From positions 1 through 48,379 of the forward strand of contig JAAYKA010000132.1 in NCBI GenBank assembly GCA_012522635.1: a stretch of 48,379 nucleotides of DNA. The letters run 5' to 3'. The position numbers and the translations under genes are program-made. Shown here piece after piece: positions 35,019 through 44,145 of the stretch; position 1 is the stretch's first letter, and every line of letters begins with the position of its first letter. The notes below the pieces were generated by a model, which made no database searches, was not told where the DNA came from, and saw only the letters and a program-made list of their open reading frames with translations. Source of the DNA: Candidatus Cloacimonadota bacterium. Lineage in GTDB: Bacteria > Cloacimonadota > Cloacimonadia > Cloacimonadales > Cloacimonadaceae.

Positions 35019-36359
35019 ATGACACAGAAGATTTACGTTTTGGACACCAACGTCCTCATCCACAATCCGCAGTCGCTTTTTTCTTTTGCGGACAACCGCG
35101 TGGTAATTCCCATTGTTGCCATAGAGGAAATCGACCAATTTAAAAAAGGCGTGGACGAAAAGAGCCGCAACGCGCGCCAAATCGGAAGATATTTGGATGC
35201 CCTGCGCTCGCGGGGCAGCCTTCAGGAAGGCGTGATAATGGATAACGGCGGCATCCTTCAGGTTTCGGTGAATAAAGACGTGACAAACACCGCTTCCAAG
35301 CTGTTGTTTTTGGACCGCATCGACAACCTCATCATCGGAACCGCGCTCTGGTTCCAACAGAAATATCCAAATTCCCGGGTGACACTGGTTTCCAAAGACG
35401 CGAACGTGCGCATTAAAGCGGATAGCGTTGGCATCAACGCGGAAAACTATGAGACGGACAACATCGTGTTTGAAGAACTCTATACCGGCTGGGATGTGAG
35501 GGATTTGGAAGACGACGTTTTTGAAAGCCTCAACGGCCAAAAATATATCCCCAACAGTTTTGGTGAGCTTTGCCCAAACCAGTTTCTCCGCCTGCGCAAA
35601 AAGAGCGACCCGGAGAGCTTCGTCACCATGCGTTACCTGAAATCAAACAATACTTTATACACTTTGCAACACTATCGGGGACAGCCAGTTTACGGCATCA
35701 CCGCGCGCAATTTTGAACAGGAAATGGCGCTGGACCTGCTTTTGGACGACACGGTGCAAATGGTGAGCCTTTCCGGCAAGGCTGGAACAGGCAAAACCCT
35801 GCTGGCAATGGCGGCGGGTTTGCAAAAAGTTGTGGAAGACCAAAGCTATACCCGGCTGGTGATTTCACGTCCCATTTCCCCTCTGGGCAAGGATTTGGGC
35901 TATCTGCCAGGCACAAAAAGCGACAAATTCAACCCCTGGATGCAGCCCATCTATGATAATATGGATATCCTGCTGGCGTCACACGAGGAAAGCCGAAAAG
36001 ACGACCAAAAAATTAAACGCAAAACCAGTTTGGAAGATTTTATCGATTACGGTTTTTTGGAGCTGGAACCGCTCACCTACATTCGTGGTCGCAGCCTGCC
36101 GGGACAATTCATCATTATCGATGAAGCCCAAAACCTCACTCCCCACGAGATGAAAACCATCATCACCCGCGCGGGGAAAAACACCAAGCTGGTTTTGACC
36201 GGAGACCCCTACCAGATTGATATTCCCTATCTGGATTCCGCTTCCAACGGGCTTTCCGTGGCGGTGGAAAAGCTGAAACATGAAGACATTGTGGGACACA
36301 TGACCCTGGATAAAGGCGAACGCTCCCAACTGGCAGACCTCGCCGCGAAATATTTCTAA
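35019..36359 (+). CDS. PIN-domain/PhoH-like ATPase (YlaK type)
   Basis: This 446-residue protein fuses a PIN RNase-like domain (residues 1-130, with 'YVLDTNVLIHNPQSL' and conserved acidic residues) to a PhoH-type ATPase. The ATPase has Walker A 'LSGKAGTGKTLLAMAAG' near residue 250 and Walker B 'FIIIDEAQNLTPHEM' near residue 365, followed by 'LVLTGDPYQID'. Such proteins are thought to act on RNA, but the substrate is unknown. I chose the ATG at 35019 because the AAGGAG then lies 7 bases away; the ATG at 35013 would sit almost on top of it. It lies 203 bases after tRNA-Leu and is followed by alr after 12 bases. Confidence 0.93.
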   Translation: MTQKIYVLDTNVLIHNPQSLFSFADNRVVIPIVAIEEIDQFKKGVDEKSRNARQIGRYLDALRSRGSLQEGVIMDNGGILQVSVNKDVTNTASKLLFLDRIDNLIIGTALWFQQKYPNSRVTLVSKDANVRIKADSVGINAENYETDNIVFEELYTGWDVRDLEDDVFESLNGQKYIPNSFGELCPNQFLRLRKKSDPESFVTMRYLKSNNTLYTLQHYRGQPVYGITARNFEQEMALDLLLDDTVQMVSLSGKAGTGKTLLAMAAGLQKVVEDQSYTRLVISRPISPLGKDLGYLPGTKSDKFNPWMQPIYDNMDILLASHEESRKDDQKIKRKTSLEDFIDYGFLELEPLTYIRGRSLPGQFIIIDEAQNLTPHEMKTIITRAGKNTKLVLTGDPYQIDIPYLDSASNGLSVAVEKLKHEDIVGHMTLDKGERSQLADLAAKYF

Positions 36360-36371
36360 AAGGCCAAAAAA

Positions 36372-38267
36372 GTGAGCAGCGCCAACTTTTACGAACGTAG
36401 CTGGGTGGAAATTGATTTGGACGCTTTCCGCGCCAATCTGCAAGCCCTGAAAGCGTTTATGGAACCAGGGCAGGGATTCATCCAGATTGTGAAAGCGGAC
36501 GCCTACGGGCATGGCGCGCTCCAAATTTCACAGGTTGCCCTCAGCGAAGGCGCGCTGGGACTGGGTGTTGCCAATCCTGAAGAAGGCAAGCTTTTACGCA
36601 TCCAGGGTGTCAAGGCGCCCATCCTCATTCTTTCACCCTGTTTGGCTCGTGAAATCCCCGGAATTTTGGAATATGAGCTTTGGCCCACCCTTAACGACCT
36701 GGATTTTGCCAAAAAGCTGGATGCCGCCTGCGCGGAAAAGGGTGTTCGCCTGCAGGTGGGCTTGAAAGTTGATAGCGGCATGCACCGCAGCGGAGCTTTG
36801 GAAGAAGAATTTGGTGGGCTGTGGAATGGACTCCAAAAACTTCCCCATCTGGTGCTGCAAAACGTGTTTTCCCATCTCGCCTCCGCGGAAAGCGACCTGC
36901 CCTTCAGCCAGAAGCAGGAAAAAGCTTTTACCGCTATGCTCGAAAAATACAAGGTTCAAGCGCCCTGGCTGCATCTGGCAAACAGCTCCGCGCTGGTGAA
37001 CGGGCTGGGTAAAAGCTATTCCCCCACGCGTTTGGGCATCATGAGTTATGGAGTTTACACGCATCCGGACCAGAGGGAAAAGATTAAATTGAAACCGGTG
37101 ATGAGCTTCAAATCCGCCGTGGCGCAAATCAAGCGCATCCCAGCCGGCGCCAGTGTTGGCTACAACCGCAGTTGGACAGCCTCCAGAGACACCAGCTATG
37201 CCGTGATTCCGGTTGGCTATGCTGATGGTTACGATTTTTTGCTTTCCAACCGCGGAAATGTGGCTTTGAACGGAAAAGCCTGCCCCGTGATAGGACGCGT
37301 GAGCATGGACATGATTTGCGTGGATATCACAGATGCCGGAGAGCTTAAAATTGGCGATGAAGCCGTGCTTTTGGGCGGCAAGTTGGATGAATTGAGAGCC
37401 GAAAACCTGGCTCAAAGCTATCAAGGCTCTTCCTACGAACTGCTCTGCCAGGTGGGGCGTCGCGCCAGAAGGCACTATCTGGAAGGTGGAATTCAGGTGG
37501 CGTCATCACCGCTTTCACGGCGGGATTTTGTGAGCAGCGACTATCAGGATTCACAGCTTAACCGCATCATCCAAGCCGCTATCTCTCAACGCGTTAACAG
37601 CCATGAACTGGGTGAACTCATCTCCCGCGAGATTCTGCGCGAGTTTTTCTTTGCCAAGGACAGGGATATCCAGTACCGCCACGATTTCCGCTACCACATC
37701 CAGTTTTCCGATTCCGGGGAACCCGACCATTGGCAGGCAAAAAACAACCTCAGCTTCCACAAGGTTTTGCAAAACGACTATTTCACAGTCGCTTGTGCCA
37801 ACAGCGAAGCCGCGTTAAAAAGCTATTTCAAACGGCGGGATGTTGAATATCGCTGGCTCACGGACGGGAATTTTCAGTTGAATCCCCAAGCATTCCAGCT
37901 TGTGAGCGTGAAGGTGGATGGAATCAAGCTGGAAACCCAGCTCAGCTTCCAAAATTCAAGCATGGAAATCCGCTGTTCCCACCCCCGCCTGAAAGAGCTG
38001 CTGGGTCGTGAAGTCAGCTTCGAAATCGGTGCTTTGGCGCTCTATCCAAAAAGTTCACACCAGTTGGGTGTCTTCATCACCGAGCTGACCCACGGGGTAA
38101 AAATCCGCTTCGACCACCCTCAAAGCCTGGGAAAAGTGGAGTGCGTGCCCATCTTCGCGGGGCAGAATAAATATCCCCAAGTTTCCCACACCCAAGGCAG
38201 CATCAGCGTTTCCACCAAAGACGAGGAATGGGTTTTCCCCCAAAGCGGGGTCGTTTTTGCCTATTAG
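36372..38267 (+). CDS. alr: Alanine racemase with a long C-terminal extension
   Basis: The first 371 residues form a complete PLP-dependent alanine racemase, which makes D-alanine for peptidoglycan. PLP-binding Lys41 is in 'IVKADAYGHGA', the second catalytic base Tyr264 in 'VGYNRSW', and Asp313 is in 'GRVSMDMICVD'; the last two nearly coincide with Geobacillus numbering (Tyr265, Asp313). The racemase ends near 'QVGRRARRHYLE'. A further 260 residues (372-631) follow without a break. They include a helical segment 'SQLNRIIQAAISQRVNSHELGELI', then beta-rich sequence such as 'HRVLQNDYFTVACANSE' and 'GVFITELTHGVKIRFDHPQ'. I recognise no domain in this part. The start is GTG 12 bases after phoH; no extra stop or frameshift occurs at the join. 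Confidence 0.93.
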   Translation: MSSANFYERSWVEIDLDAFRANLQALKAFMEPGQGFIQIVKADAYGHGALQISQVALSEGALGLGVANPEEGKLLRIQGVKAPILILSPCLAREIPGILEYELWPTLNDLDFAKKLDAACAEKGVRLQVGLKVDSGMHRSGALEEEFGGLWNGLQKLPHLVLQNVFSHLASAESDLPFSQKQEKAFTAMLEKYKVQAPWLHLANSSALVNGLGKSYSPTRLGIMSYGVYTHPDQREKIKLKPVMSFKSAVAQIKRIPAGASVGYNRSWTASRDTSYAVIPVGYADGYDFLLSNRGNVALNGKACPVIGRVSMDMICVDITDAGELKIGDEAVLLGGKLDELRAENLAQSYQGSSYELLCQVGRRARRHYLEGGIQVASSPLSRRDFVSSDYQDSQLNRIIQAAISQRVNSHELGELISREILREFFFAKDRDIQYRHDFRYHIQFSDSGEPDHWQAKNNLSFHKVLQNDYFTVACANSEAALKSYFKRRDVEYRWLTDGNFQLNPQAFQLVSVKVDGIKLETQLSFQNSSMEIRCSHPRLKELLGREVSFEIGALALYPKSSHQLGVFITELTHGVKIRFDHPQSLGKVECVPIFAGQNKYPQVSHTQGSISVSTKDEEWVFPQSGVVFAY

Positions 38268-38276
38268 CGCAAAAAG

Positions 38277-39275
38277 TTAATTTGGCCCTTCCATCTGGCG
38301 GCGAACCTGGTCTGCCATTGAACGTTCATCCCGACATTTGACGATGGCATTTTTATAGCGGCTGTTCTTGGGCACCAAATTCGACGCCCGCACAAAACTG
38401 TCTAAAGCCGCGTTAAAATCGCCCACATACATTTGCAACAGACCCAAATCGTAGTGAGCTTTGGCCAGAGAAGCCGCTGGCACTCCTGTTTTGCGTGTGG
38501 CACCCTGCAGAATCCGGATGGCACTCTGATATTCTCCCACACTCGCCATGCGATAGGCGTTTAAAAGCTCGGGCAGGTTTTTCTTATCGGTTTCAAAAGG
38601 AGTGGAAACCGTTTCATAATAGGGTGCGAGGGTGCGGATGAATTGGTGGGAAAGGTCTTGCACACACATGTCGTAAACAAAACTCTTATCGATACTGGGC
38701 GGTCTGGAATCCTCTGATGTGCGGGAACTTGAGAACTGGGTGCGCAATTCCTTCATGGCGATAATCTTGGTGCTTTCAATGTCGATAACTTGAAATGTCA
38801 CGCCCAGATGATGGGTTCCGGTTCGAGTGTATTTTAACACCTCATGTTCTTCGCCGGCCTTGTCTTTTTGGGTTTCTTTCTGGGTGGTGATTTCTTCCTT
38901 ATATTCATCCCGCGTGATGCGACCAAAAACGAAGGCTCCCGCGCCGATGATTTTTCCCAGTTGGGGAGCGGTGTCGGCATCCAAATATCCAGCCCAGCCC
39001 AGATAGTGTTCCTGCAGAATCCGTTCCAGATATTGGCGGTCCAGCACGAATTCAAAATATTCACTTTGCACCAGCCTGGCAGTGAAGGCTTCGCGAATAT
39101 CCTGGGCTTGCACATATTGGTAGGGATGACCCCAAATATCACCAATGGCAATCTGATGGTATTCACCCAGATTCACTTCCGCCGGACGTAAAACCGTCAT
39201 TTTCAGGTTTTGACTGGCACAACCTGCCAGCAGCAACAGCGCTGATATCGTAACAAGTATCGTCCTTGTTTTCAT
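38277..39275 (-). CDS. CsgG-like lipoprotein with C-terminal TPRs
   Basis: The start at 39275 has AAGGAG upstream; an earlier in-frame start at 39299 adds eight residues without a signal match. The 332 residues begin with a lipoprotein signal ('KTRTILVTISALLLLAGCAS', lipobox LAGC). Residues about 35-200 resemble the CsgG family: 'QIAIGDIWG', 'LVQSEYFEFVLDRQYLERILQEH', 'LDADTAPQLGKIIGAGAFVFGRIT', and 'GVTFQVIDIESTKIIAMKE'. The C-terminal 90 residues have two to three TPR-like helices ('AHYDLGLLQMYVGDFNAALDSFVRASNLVP'). CsgG-like proteins form outer-membrane secretion pores or related lipoproteins. It is convergent with alr, with only 9 bases between the stops, and no terminator is seen there. 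Confidence 0.83.
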   Translation of the reverse strand: MKTRTILVTISALLLLAGCASQNLKMTVLRPAEVNLGEYHQIAIGDIWGHPYQYVQAQDIREAFTARLVQSEYFEFVLDRQYLERILQEHYLGWAGYLDADTAPQLGKIIGAGAFVFGRITRDEYKEEITTQKETQKDKAGEEHEVLKYTRTGTHHLGVTFQVIDIESTKIIAMKELRTQFSSSRTSEDSRPPSIDKSFVYDMCVQDLSHQFIRTLAPYYETVSTPFETDKKNLPELLNAYRMASVGEYQSAIRILQGATRKTGVPAASLAKAHYDLGLLQMYVGDFNAALDSFVRASNLVPKNSRYKNAIVKCRDERSMADQVRRQMEGPN

Positions 39276-39492
39276 TGCTTTCTCCTTCGCCAGTATCATT
39301 TTTTACAAATTATCCAGACCCACAAATGATGTCCACAAAAATCTTACCCTCCTGCTTGGGAAACCCTGCAAAAAAGCTTTTCCCCATTTTGTTTTAAGAG
39401 AAAAAACCACGTTCCAGCCGGCGTTTTGAGCCTTTGGGAACCCTGCTTTTCATTTTTGAGCAGAATATGCCCGTTTTGGGGAGACTTTATCA

Positions 39493-39521
39493 TTGACAAA
39501 TATCACGTCATAGGATTTTGG
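39493..39521 (+). promoter_or_regulatory. Probable promoter of the V-ATPase operon
   Basis: TTGACA (39493-39498) is followed after 17 bases by TTTTGG (39516-39521), 33 bases before the atpE start. The -35 is perfect. The -10 resembles the T-rich boxes of other genes here rather than TATAAT. Confidence 0.5.
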
Positions 39522-39553
39522 AAATAAAATGACATAAACGCATGGGAGTAGAA

Positions 39554-40153
39554 ATGAGCGATCAGTTAAACGACCTGTTGCAAAGAGTTTACGACGAAGG
39601 CGTGAATAAAGCCAAGGCTGAAGCAGAAGAAATCTTGGCAAAAGCGCAAAACGATGCCGATGGCATTGTCGCCAACGCCAAACAAGTGGCGGAAAAAACC
39701 ATTGAAAGCGCCAAGGTGGAAGCCCAAAACCTGAAAAAAAACAGCGAATCCGACCTCCGCGCCGCAGCGCAAAGCACACTCAGTGCTGTGAAGCAGGAGC
39801 TCACCGAAGCTCTGCTGGACCAAGCTTTTGATTCCGGCCTGAAAGCTGGCGCCTCGGACCCGGAACTGGTTAAAACCCTGATTTTGGAAGTTGTTTCCGC
39901 TTGGAAGGAATCCGGTGGCACCGTCACCGTGAGCAAAAGCTTGGAAGCAAAGCTGGAAAACATTCTCAAACAAGCCCTTCCCCAAGCCGCTGCCCAGGGT
40001 TTAAAGGTAAAATTTTCCCCCACCCTGAAAAACGGCTTTTCCATTGCGCCCGCCGATGGCAGCTATAAACTCAGCTTTACGGATGAGGATTTTGCCAATC
40101 TCTTCAAATCCTACCTGAGGCCTCGCAGCAACAGCATCCTTTTCAAACAGTAA
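39554..40153 (+). CDS. atpE: V-type ATPase subunit E
   Basis: Subunit E forms part of the peripheral stalk that holds the stator of V/A-type ATPases. The 199 residues begin with a long helix ('NKAKAEAEEILAKAQNDADGIVANAKQVAEKTIESAKVEAQNLKKNSESDL') and end with a beta-rich globular head. I chose the ATG at 39554, which has GGGAG five bases upstream; the ATG at 39542 is upstream of that site. It is the first gene of the operon, 7 bases before the DUF2764 gene. Confidence 0.9.
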   Translation: MSDQLNDLLQRVYDEGVNKAKAEAEEILAKAQNDADGIVANAKQVAEKTIESAKVEAQNLKKNSESDLRAAAQSTLSAVKQELTEALLDQAFDSGLKAGASDPELVKTLILEVVSAWKESGGTVTVSKSLEAKLENILKQALPQAAAQGLKVKFSPTLKNGFSIAPADGSYKLSFTDEDFANLFKSYLRPRSNSILFKQ

Positions 40154-40159
40154 AAGTCC

Positions 40160-41065
40160 ATGCGCGCGCAATATTACTACTTTGTGGCAGGCTTGCCCGC
40201 CCTGTCGCTGGACGACACAAAAAGCCAGATTACCACCGGGCAGTTTGCCGAACAGGCTGAAACACAGCTCAACGCGGCAGACTTCAAGCTTTTGAGGCTG
40301 CTTTGCCTGCCAGACGATGCTGATGACCTCGCTCGTGTGATATATGGCAAGGAAAATGATGGACGCCCCATTCCTGAGGAAACCCAAACCTCTTGGAAAA
40401 ACTATGTGACCCTCATGAAAGCGCGTGCGGCGGGAACTGGCGAACCTCTGGAAAAAGAATACAAAGCCTGGCCGGATTTTTGGCACCAAATCGTTTTGGA
40501 AGCTTTCAGCGCCGAGGAAATGCCCGGCTTCCAGGATTTTCGTCACCGCCTTCTGGCAGCTTCCCACGAACATTGTGGACGCCACAAAAACAGCTTTCTG
40601 AAACAGTGGTACAGTTTTAACCGCGACCTGCAAAACATCCTCACCGCCCTCAACGGACGACGCTTTGAAGTGGATTTCACCCGCTGGCTGGTTGGTTCCG
40701 ATGAGCTGACAGAACATCTTTCCCAAAATAAATCCGCGGATTTTGGCTTGGGAAAAACTCACGAGCTGTTTGAAAAAATCTTCCGCGTCTGGGACCAAGA
40801 CAATGTTGTCCAGCGCGAACGTGGCTACGATGTTCTCCGCTGGAACTGGGTTGAAGATTTTAACTTTTTCAACTATTTCAACATCGACCGCGTTTTGGGC
40901 TATTACGCGCAGTTGCGCATTCTGGAGCGCTGGCTGCTCCTCGAACCCGAGCAGGGCAAACAAACTTTCGACAGCGTGATGGACACCCTGGGCAAAAGCT
41001 TCAGCTTCCCAGAGGTTTTCAAGCTGAAATCAAAATTTAAAAAAATAGAAAACATAGAAGGTTAA
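40160..41065 (+). CDS. DUF2764 protein, V-type ATPase operon subunit
   Basis: The 301-residue protein starts 7 bases after atpE and ends 4 bases before atpA. Its N-terminal pattern 'YYYFVAGLPALSLDD' and the 'RWNWVEDFNFFNYFNIDRVLGYYAQLRILERW' block match my memory of the DUF2764 family. That family sits in V-ATPase operons of Bacteroidetes, spirochaetes and chlamydiae, in the place of subunit C/F genes. It probably takes over a stalk or rotor-linker role. This remains inference from the position and the family. Confidence 0.88.
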   Translation: MRAQYYYFVAGLPALSLDDTKSQITTGQFAEQAETQLNAADFKLLRLLCLPDDADDLARVIYGKENDGRPIPEETQTSWKNYVTLMKARAAGTGEPLEKEYKAWPDFWHQIVLEAFSAEEMPGFQDFRHRLLAASHEHCGRHKNSFLKQWYSFNRDLQNILTALNGRRFEVDFTRWLVGSDELTEHLSQNKSADFGLGKTHELFEKIFRVWDQDNVVQRERGYDVLRWNWVEDFNFFNYFNIDRVLGYYAQLRILERWLLLEPEQGKQTFDSVMDTLGKSFSFPEVFKLKSKFKKIENIEG

Positions 41066-41068
41066 ACA

Positions 41069-42823
41069 ATGACCAAAGGCACTGTTAAAGGTATCATCAG
41101 CAACATGGTCCAGGTCGAGGTGGACGGTCCCGTTTTCCAAAACGAGATTTGCTACATCGATTTAAAGGGCACCAAACTGATGGCCGAAGTGATTAAAGTG
41201 TCCGGAAACATCGCCTCCACCCAGGTGTTTGAAAGCACTCGTGGCCTGAGAGTTGGCGACCCTGTCGAGTTTACCCAGCGCATGCTGGAGGTAAAGCTCG
41301 GCCCCGGAATGCTTTCCAAAAACTACGACGGCCTCCAGGACGACCTCAACAAAATGAGAGGGCTCTACCTGGAGCGTGGCGACTACACCGACCCGCTGGA
41401 TGAAGACAGCGTTTGGGAGTTTGAACCGCTTGTGAAAGCCGGAGATGAGCTTATCCCTGGCGATTGGCTTGGCAGCGTGCAGGAAAACTGGATTGACCAT
41501 AAAATCATGGTTCCCTTCAGTTTGGAAGGAAAATTCAAGGTGAAAAGCGTGGCGGCAAAAGGTTCCTACAAAATCACAGACACCATCGCCACCGTCATCG
41601 ACTCCGAAGGCCAGGAATTGGCATTGAACATGATTCAATATTGGCCGGTAAAACTGCCCATCCGCTCCTACAAAGCCAAACCGCGTCCCTTCAAAATGAT
41701 GGAAACCGGCATCCGCACCATCGACACTCTCAACCCCATCGCTGAAGGCGGCACAGGTTTCACTCCCGGACCTTTTGGAACGGGAAAAACAGTGCTCCAG
41801 CACAATATTTCTCAAAACGCAGAGGCAGACCTCATCATTGTTGCTGCCTGCGGCGAACGCGCCAACGAGGTGGTGGAGCTTTTCACGGAATTTCCCGAAT
41901 TGGATGACCCCCGCACCGGGCGCAAACTGATGGAACGCACCATCATTGTTTGTAACACCTCAAACATGCCCGTGGCAGCGCGTGAAGCTTCGGTTTACAC
42001 CGCCATGTCCATCGCGGAATATTATCGCGGCATGGGGCTCAAAGTTTTGCTTTTGGCAGACTCCACTTCCCGCTGGGCTCAGGCTCTGCGTGAAATGAGC
42101 AACAGGATGGAAGAGCTGCCCGGTCCGGACGCCTATCCCATGGACCTGCCCGCCATCATCTCAAACTTCTATTCCCGCGCGGGTTACGTGTATCTCAATA
42201 ACGGCACCCCCGGCTCCATCACATTCATTGGGGCTGTTTCTCCCGCCGGTGGAAACCTCAAGGAACCCGTCACGGAATCCACAAAAAAAGCCGCCCGCTG
42301 TTTCTATTCTCTTTCTCAAGACAGAGCGGACAGCAAACGCTATCCCGCGGTTGACCCCATCGATTCCTATTCCAAATATCTGGAATATGATGAGGTTAGG
42401 GAATATCTTGATGAAAACATCGCCCCCGGCTGGGTGGACAGCGTCACCAAAGCCAAGGACATCCTCCTGCGTGGCAAGGAAGCCAAAGACCAGATTAACA
42501 TTTTGGGCGACGACGGCGTTCCCCTGGATTACCACAGCCGTTTTTGGAAAAGCGAGCTTTTGGACCGCATCATTCTGGTTCAGGATGGCTTTGACGTCGT
42601 GGATAAATCCAGTCCCATGAAGCGCCAAGCCTATATGTTGAACTTCGTCTTGGACCTCTGCAACACCGAATTTTCCTTCGACAACTTCGAAGAACTGCAA
42701 CCCTATTACAACCGGCTGATTAACGCCCTCACCCAGATGAACTATCAACCCTTTGAAAACGAAGAATTCAAAGCCTACGAAGACCAAATCAACAAAATAG
42801 TCGAGGAAAGGAGGGTAAACTGA
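41069..42823 (+). CDS. atpA: V-type ATPase catalytic subunit A
   Basis: This is the ATP-hydrolysing or -synthesising subunit, 584 residues. The V-type P-loop 'GPFGTGKT' is at residues 234-241. Further motifs include 'ERANEVVELFTEFPEL', 'LADSTSRWAQALREMSNRMEELPG' and the V-type non-homologous insertion near residues 90-200. The archaeal/V-type family length of about 580-590 fits. The ATG follows the DUF2764 stop by 3 bases; the stop shares one base with atpB. Confidence 0.97.
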   Translation: MTKGTVKGIISNMVQVEVDGPVFQNEICYIDLKGTKLMAEVIKVSGNIASTQVFESTRGLRVGDPVEFTQRMLEVKLGPGMLSKNYDGLQDDLNKMRGLYLERGDYTDPLDEDSVWEFEPLVKAGDELIPGDWLGSVQENWIDHKIMVPFSLEGKFKVKSVAAKGSYKITDTIATVIDSEGQELALNMIQYWPVKLPIRSYKAKPRPFKMMETGIRTIDTLNPIAEGGTGFTPGPFGTGKTVLQHNISQNAEADLIIVAACGERANEVVELFTEFPELDDPRTGRKLMERTIIVCNTSNMPVAAREASVYTAMSIAEYYRGMGLKVLLLADSTSRWAQALREMSNRMEELPGPDAYPMDLPAIISNFYSRAGYVYLNNGTPGSITFIGAVSPAGGNLKEPVTESTKKAARCFYSLSQDRADSKRYPAVDPIDSYSKYLEYDEVREYLDENIAPGWVDSVTKAKDILLRGKEAKDQINILGDDGVPLDYHSRFWKSELLDRIILVQDGFDVVDKSSPMKRQAYMLNFVLDLCNTEFSFDNFEELQPYYNRLINALTQMNYQPFENEEFKAYEDQINKIVEERRVN

Positions 42824-44145
42824 TGTCCACCATGGCATTTCAAAAGATTTATACCAAACTGACCCAGATTACCAAGGCCACTTGCGCCGTGAAAGCCACC
42901 AACGTGGGTTATGAAGAACTTGCCACCGTTGGAGGCAGGCTGGCACAGGTGGTGAAAATCATGGGCGACACCGTCACCCTGCAGATTTTCTCTGGCACCG
43001 AAGGCATCGGAACCGACGCCGAAGTGGTTTTCTTTGGACGGCCGCCCTCCCTGAGAGTGAGCGAACAGCTTGCTGGCAGGTTCTTTAACGCCTATGGCGA
43101 ACCCATCGATGGCGGACCCCAGATTGAAGGCAAGGAAGTTGAAATTGGCGGACCCTCCGTGAACCCTGTCCGCCGCGAAGACCCTTCAGAACTCATCGCC
43201 ACTGGCATCGCCGGCATCGACCTGAACAACACCCTCGTCACCGGCCAGAAAATCCCCTTCTTTGCCGACCCCGACCAGCCCTATAACCAGGTGATGGCAA
43301 CCGTGGCGCTGCGTGCCAAAGCGGATAAAATCATCCTCGGCGGCATGGGACTTTCCAACGACGACTATCTATATTATAAGAACACCTTCGAAAACGCCGG
43401 TGTGATTGACAAAATTATTTCTTTTGTGAACACCACAGACGACCCGCCAGTGGAGCGTCTCCTGGTGCCGGACATGGCTCTCACCGCGGCAGAATATTTC
43501 GCCATCGAAAAAAACGAGGCGGTGCTGGTGCTGTTGACCGACCTAACCCTATATTGCGACGCGCTTTCCATCGTCAGCAACCGCATGGATGAAATTCCCT
43601 CGAAAGACTCCATGCCCGGCTCGCTCTATTCCGACCTTGCCAAAATCTATGAAAAAGCCGTGCAGTTCCCGGAAGGCGGTTCCATCACCATCATCGCTGT
43701 CACCACCATTTCCGGCGGCGACATCACCCACGCCATCCCAGACAACACAGGCTACATCACGGAAGGCCAGCTCTACCTGCGCCGCGACACCGATATCGGC
43801 AAAGTGATTATCGACCCCGCCCGCAGCCTTTCCCGCCTCAAAACCAAAGTGATGGGAAAACGCACCCGCGAAGACCATCCCCACGTGATGAGCGCTTCCG
43901 TCCGCCTCAACGCGGATGCCTCAAACGCCAGAACCAAGATGGAAAACGGCTTTGACCTTTCGGATTACGACCAGCGCGCCATCGATTTTGCCCGTGAATA
44001 TGCCGAACAGATTCTTGCCATCGACGTAAACATCGATACCGACCAAATGCTGGACACCACCTGGGCTCTCTTCCATAAATATTTCACCCCCGAAGAAGTT
44101 GCCATCAGGGATGAACTTATGCAACTTTACTGGAAAGAGGCATGA
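42823..44145 (+). CDS. atpB: V-type ATPase regulatory subunit B
   Basis: The 440-residue subunit B lacks a P-loop, as expected for the non-catalytic subunit, and alternates with A in the A3B3 head. It has 'LSRLKTKVMGKRTREDHPHV' and 'MPGSLYSDLAKIYEKA' (the standard 'MPGYMYTDLA'-type region). The start ATG uses the last base of the atpA stop and follows GGAGGG (weakened SD overlap). An internal ATG 9 bases later is less likely. It overlaps atpD by 4 bases. Confidence 0.95.
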   Translation: MSTMAFQKIYTKLTQITKATCAVKATNVGYEELATVGGRLAQVVKIMGDTVTLQIFSGTEGIGTDAEVVFFGRPPSLRVSEQLAGRFFNAYGEPIDGGPQIEGKEVEIGGPSVNPVRREDPSELIATGIAGIDLNNTLVTGQKIPFFADPDQPYNQVMATVALRAKADKIILGGMGLSNDDYLYYKNTFENAGVIDKIISFVNTTDDPPVERLLVPDMALTAAEYFAIEKNEAVLVLLTDLTLYCDALSIVSNRMDEIPSKDSMPGSLYSDLAKIYEKAVQFPEGGSITIIAVTTISGGDITHAIPDNTGYITEGQLYLRRDTDIGKVIIDPARSLSRLKTKVMGKRTREDHPHVMSASVRLNADASNARTKMENGFDLSDYDQRAIDFAREYAEQILAIDVNIDTDQMLDTTWALFHKYFTPEEVAIRDELMQLYWKEA

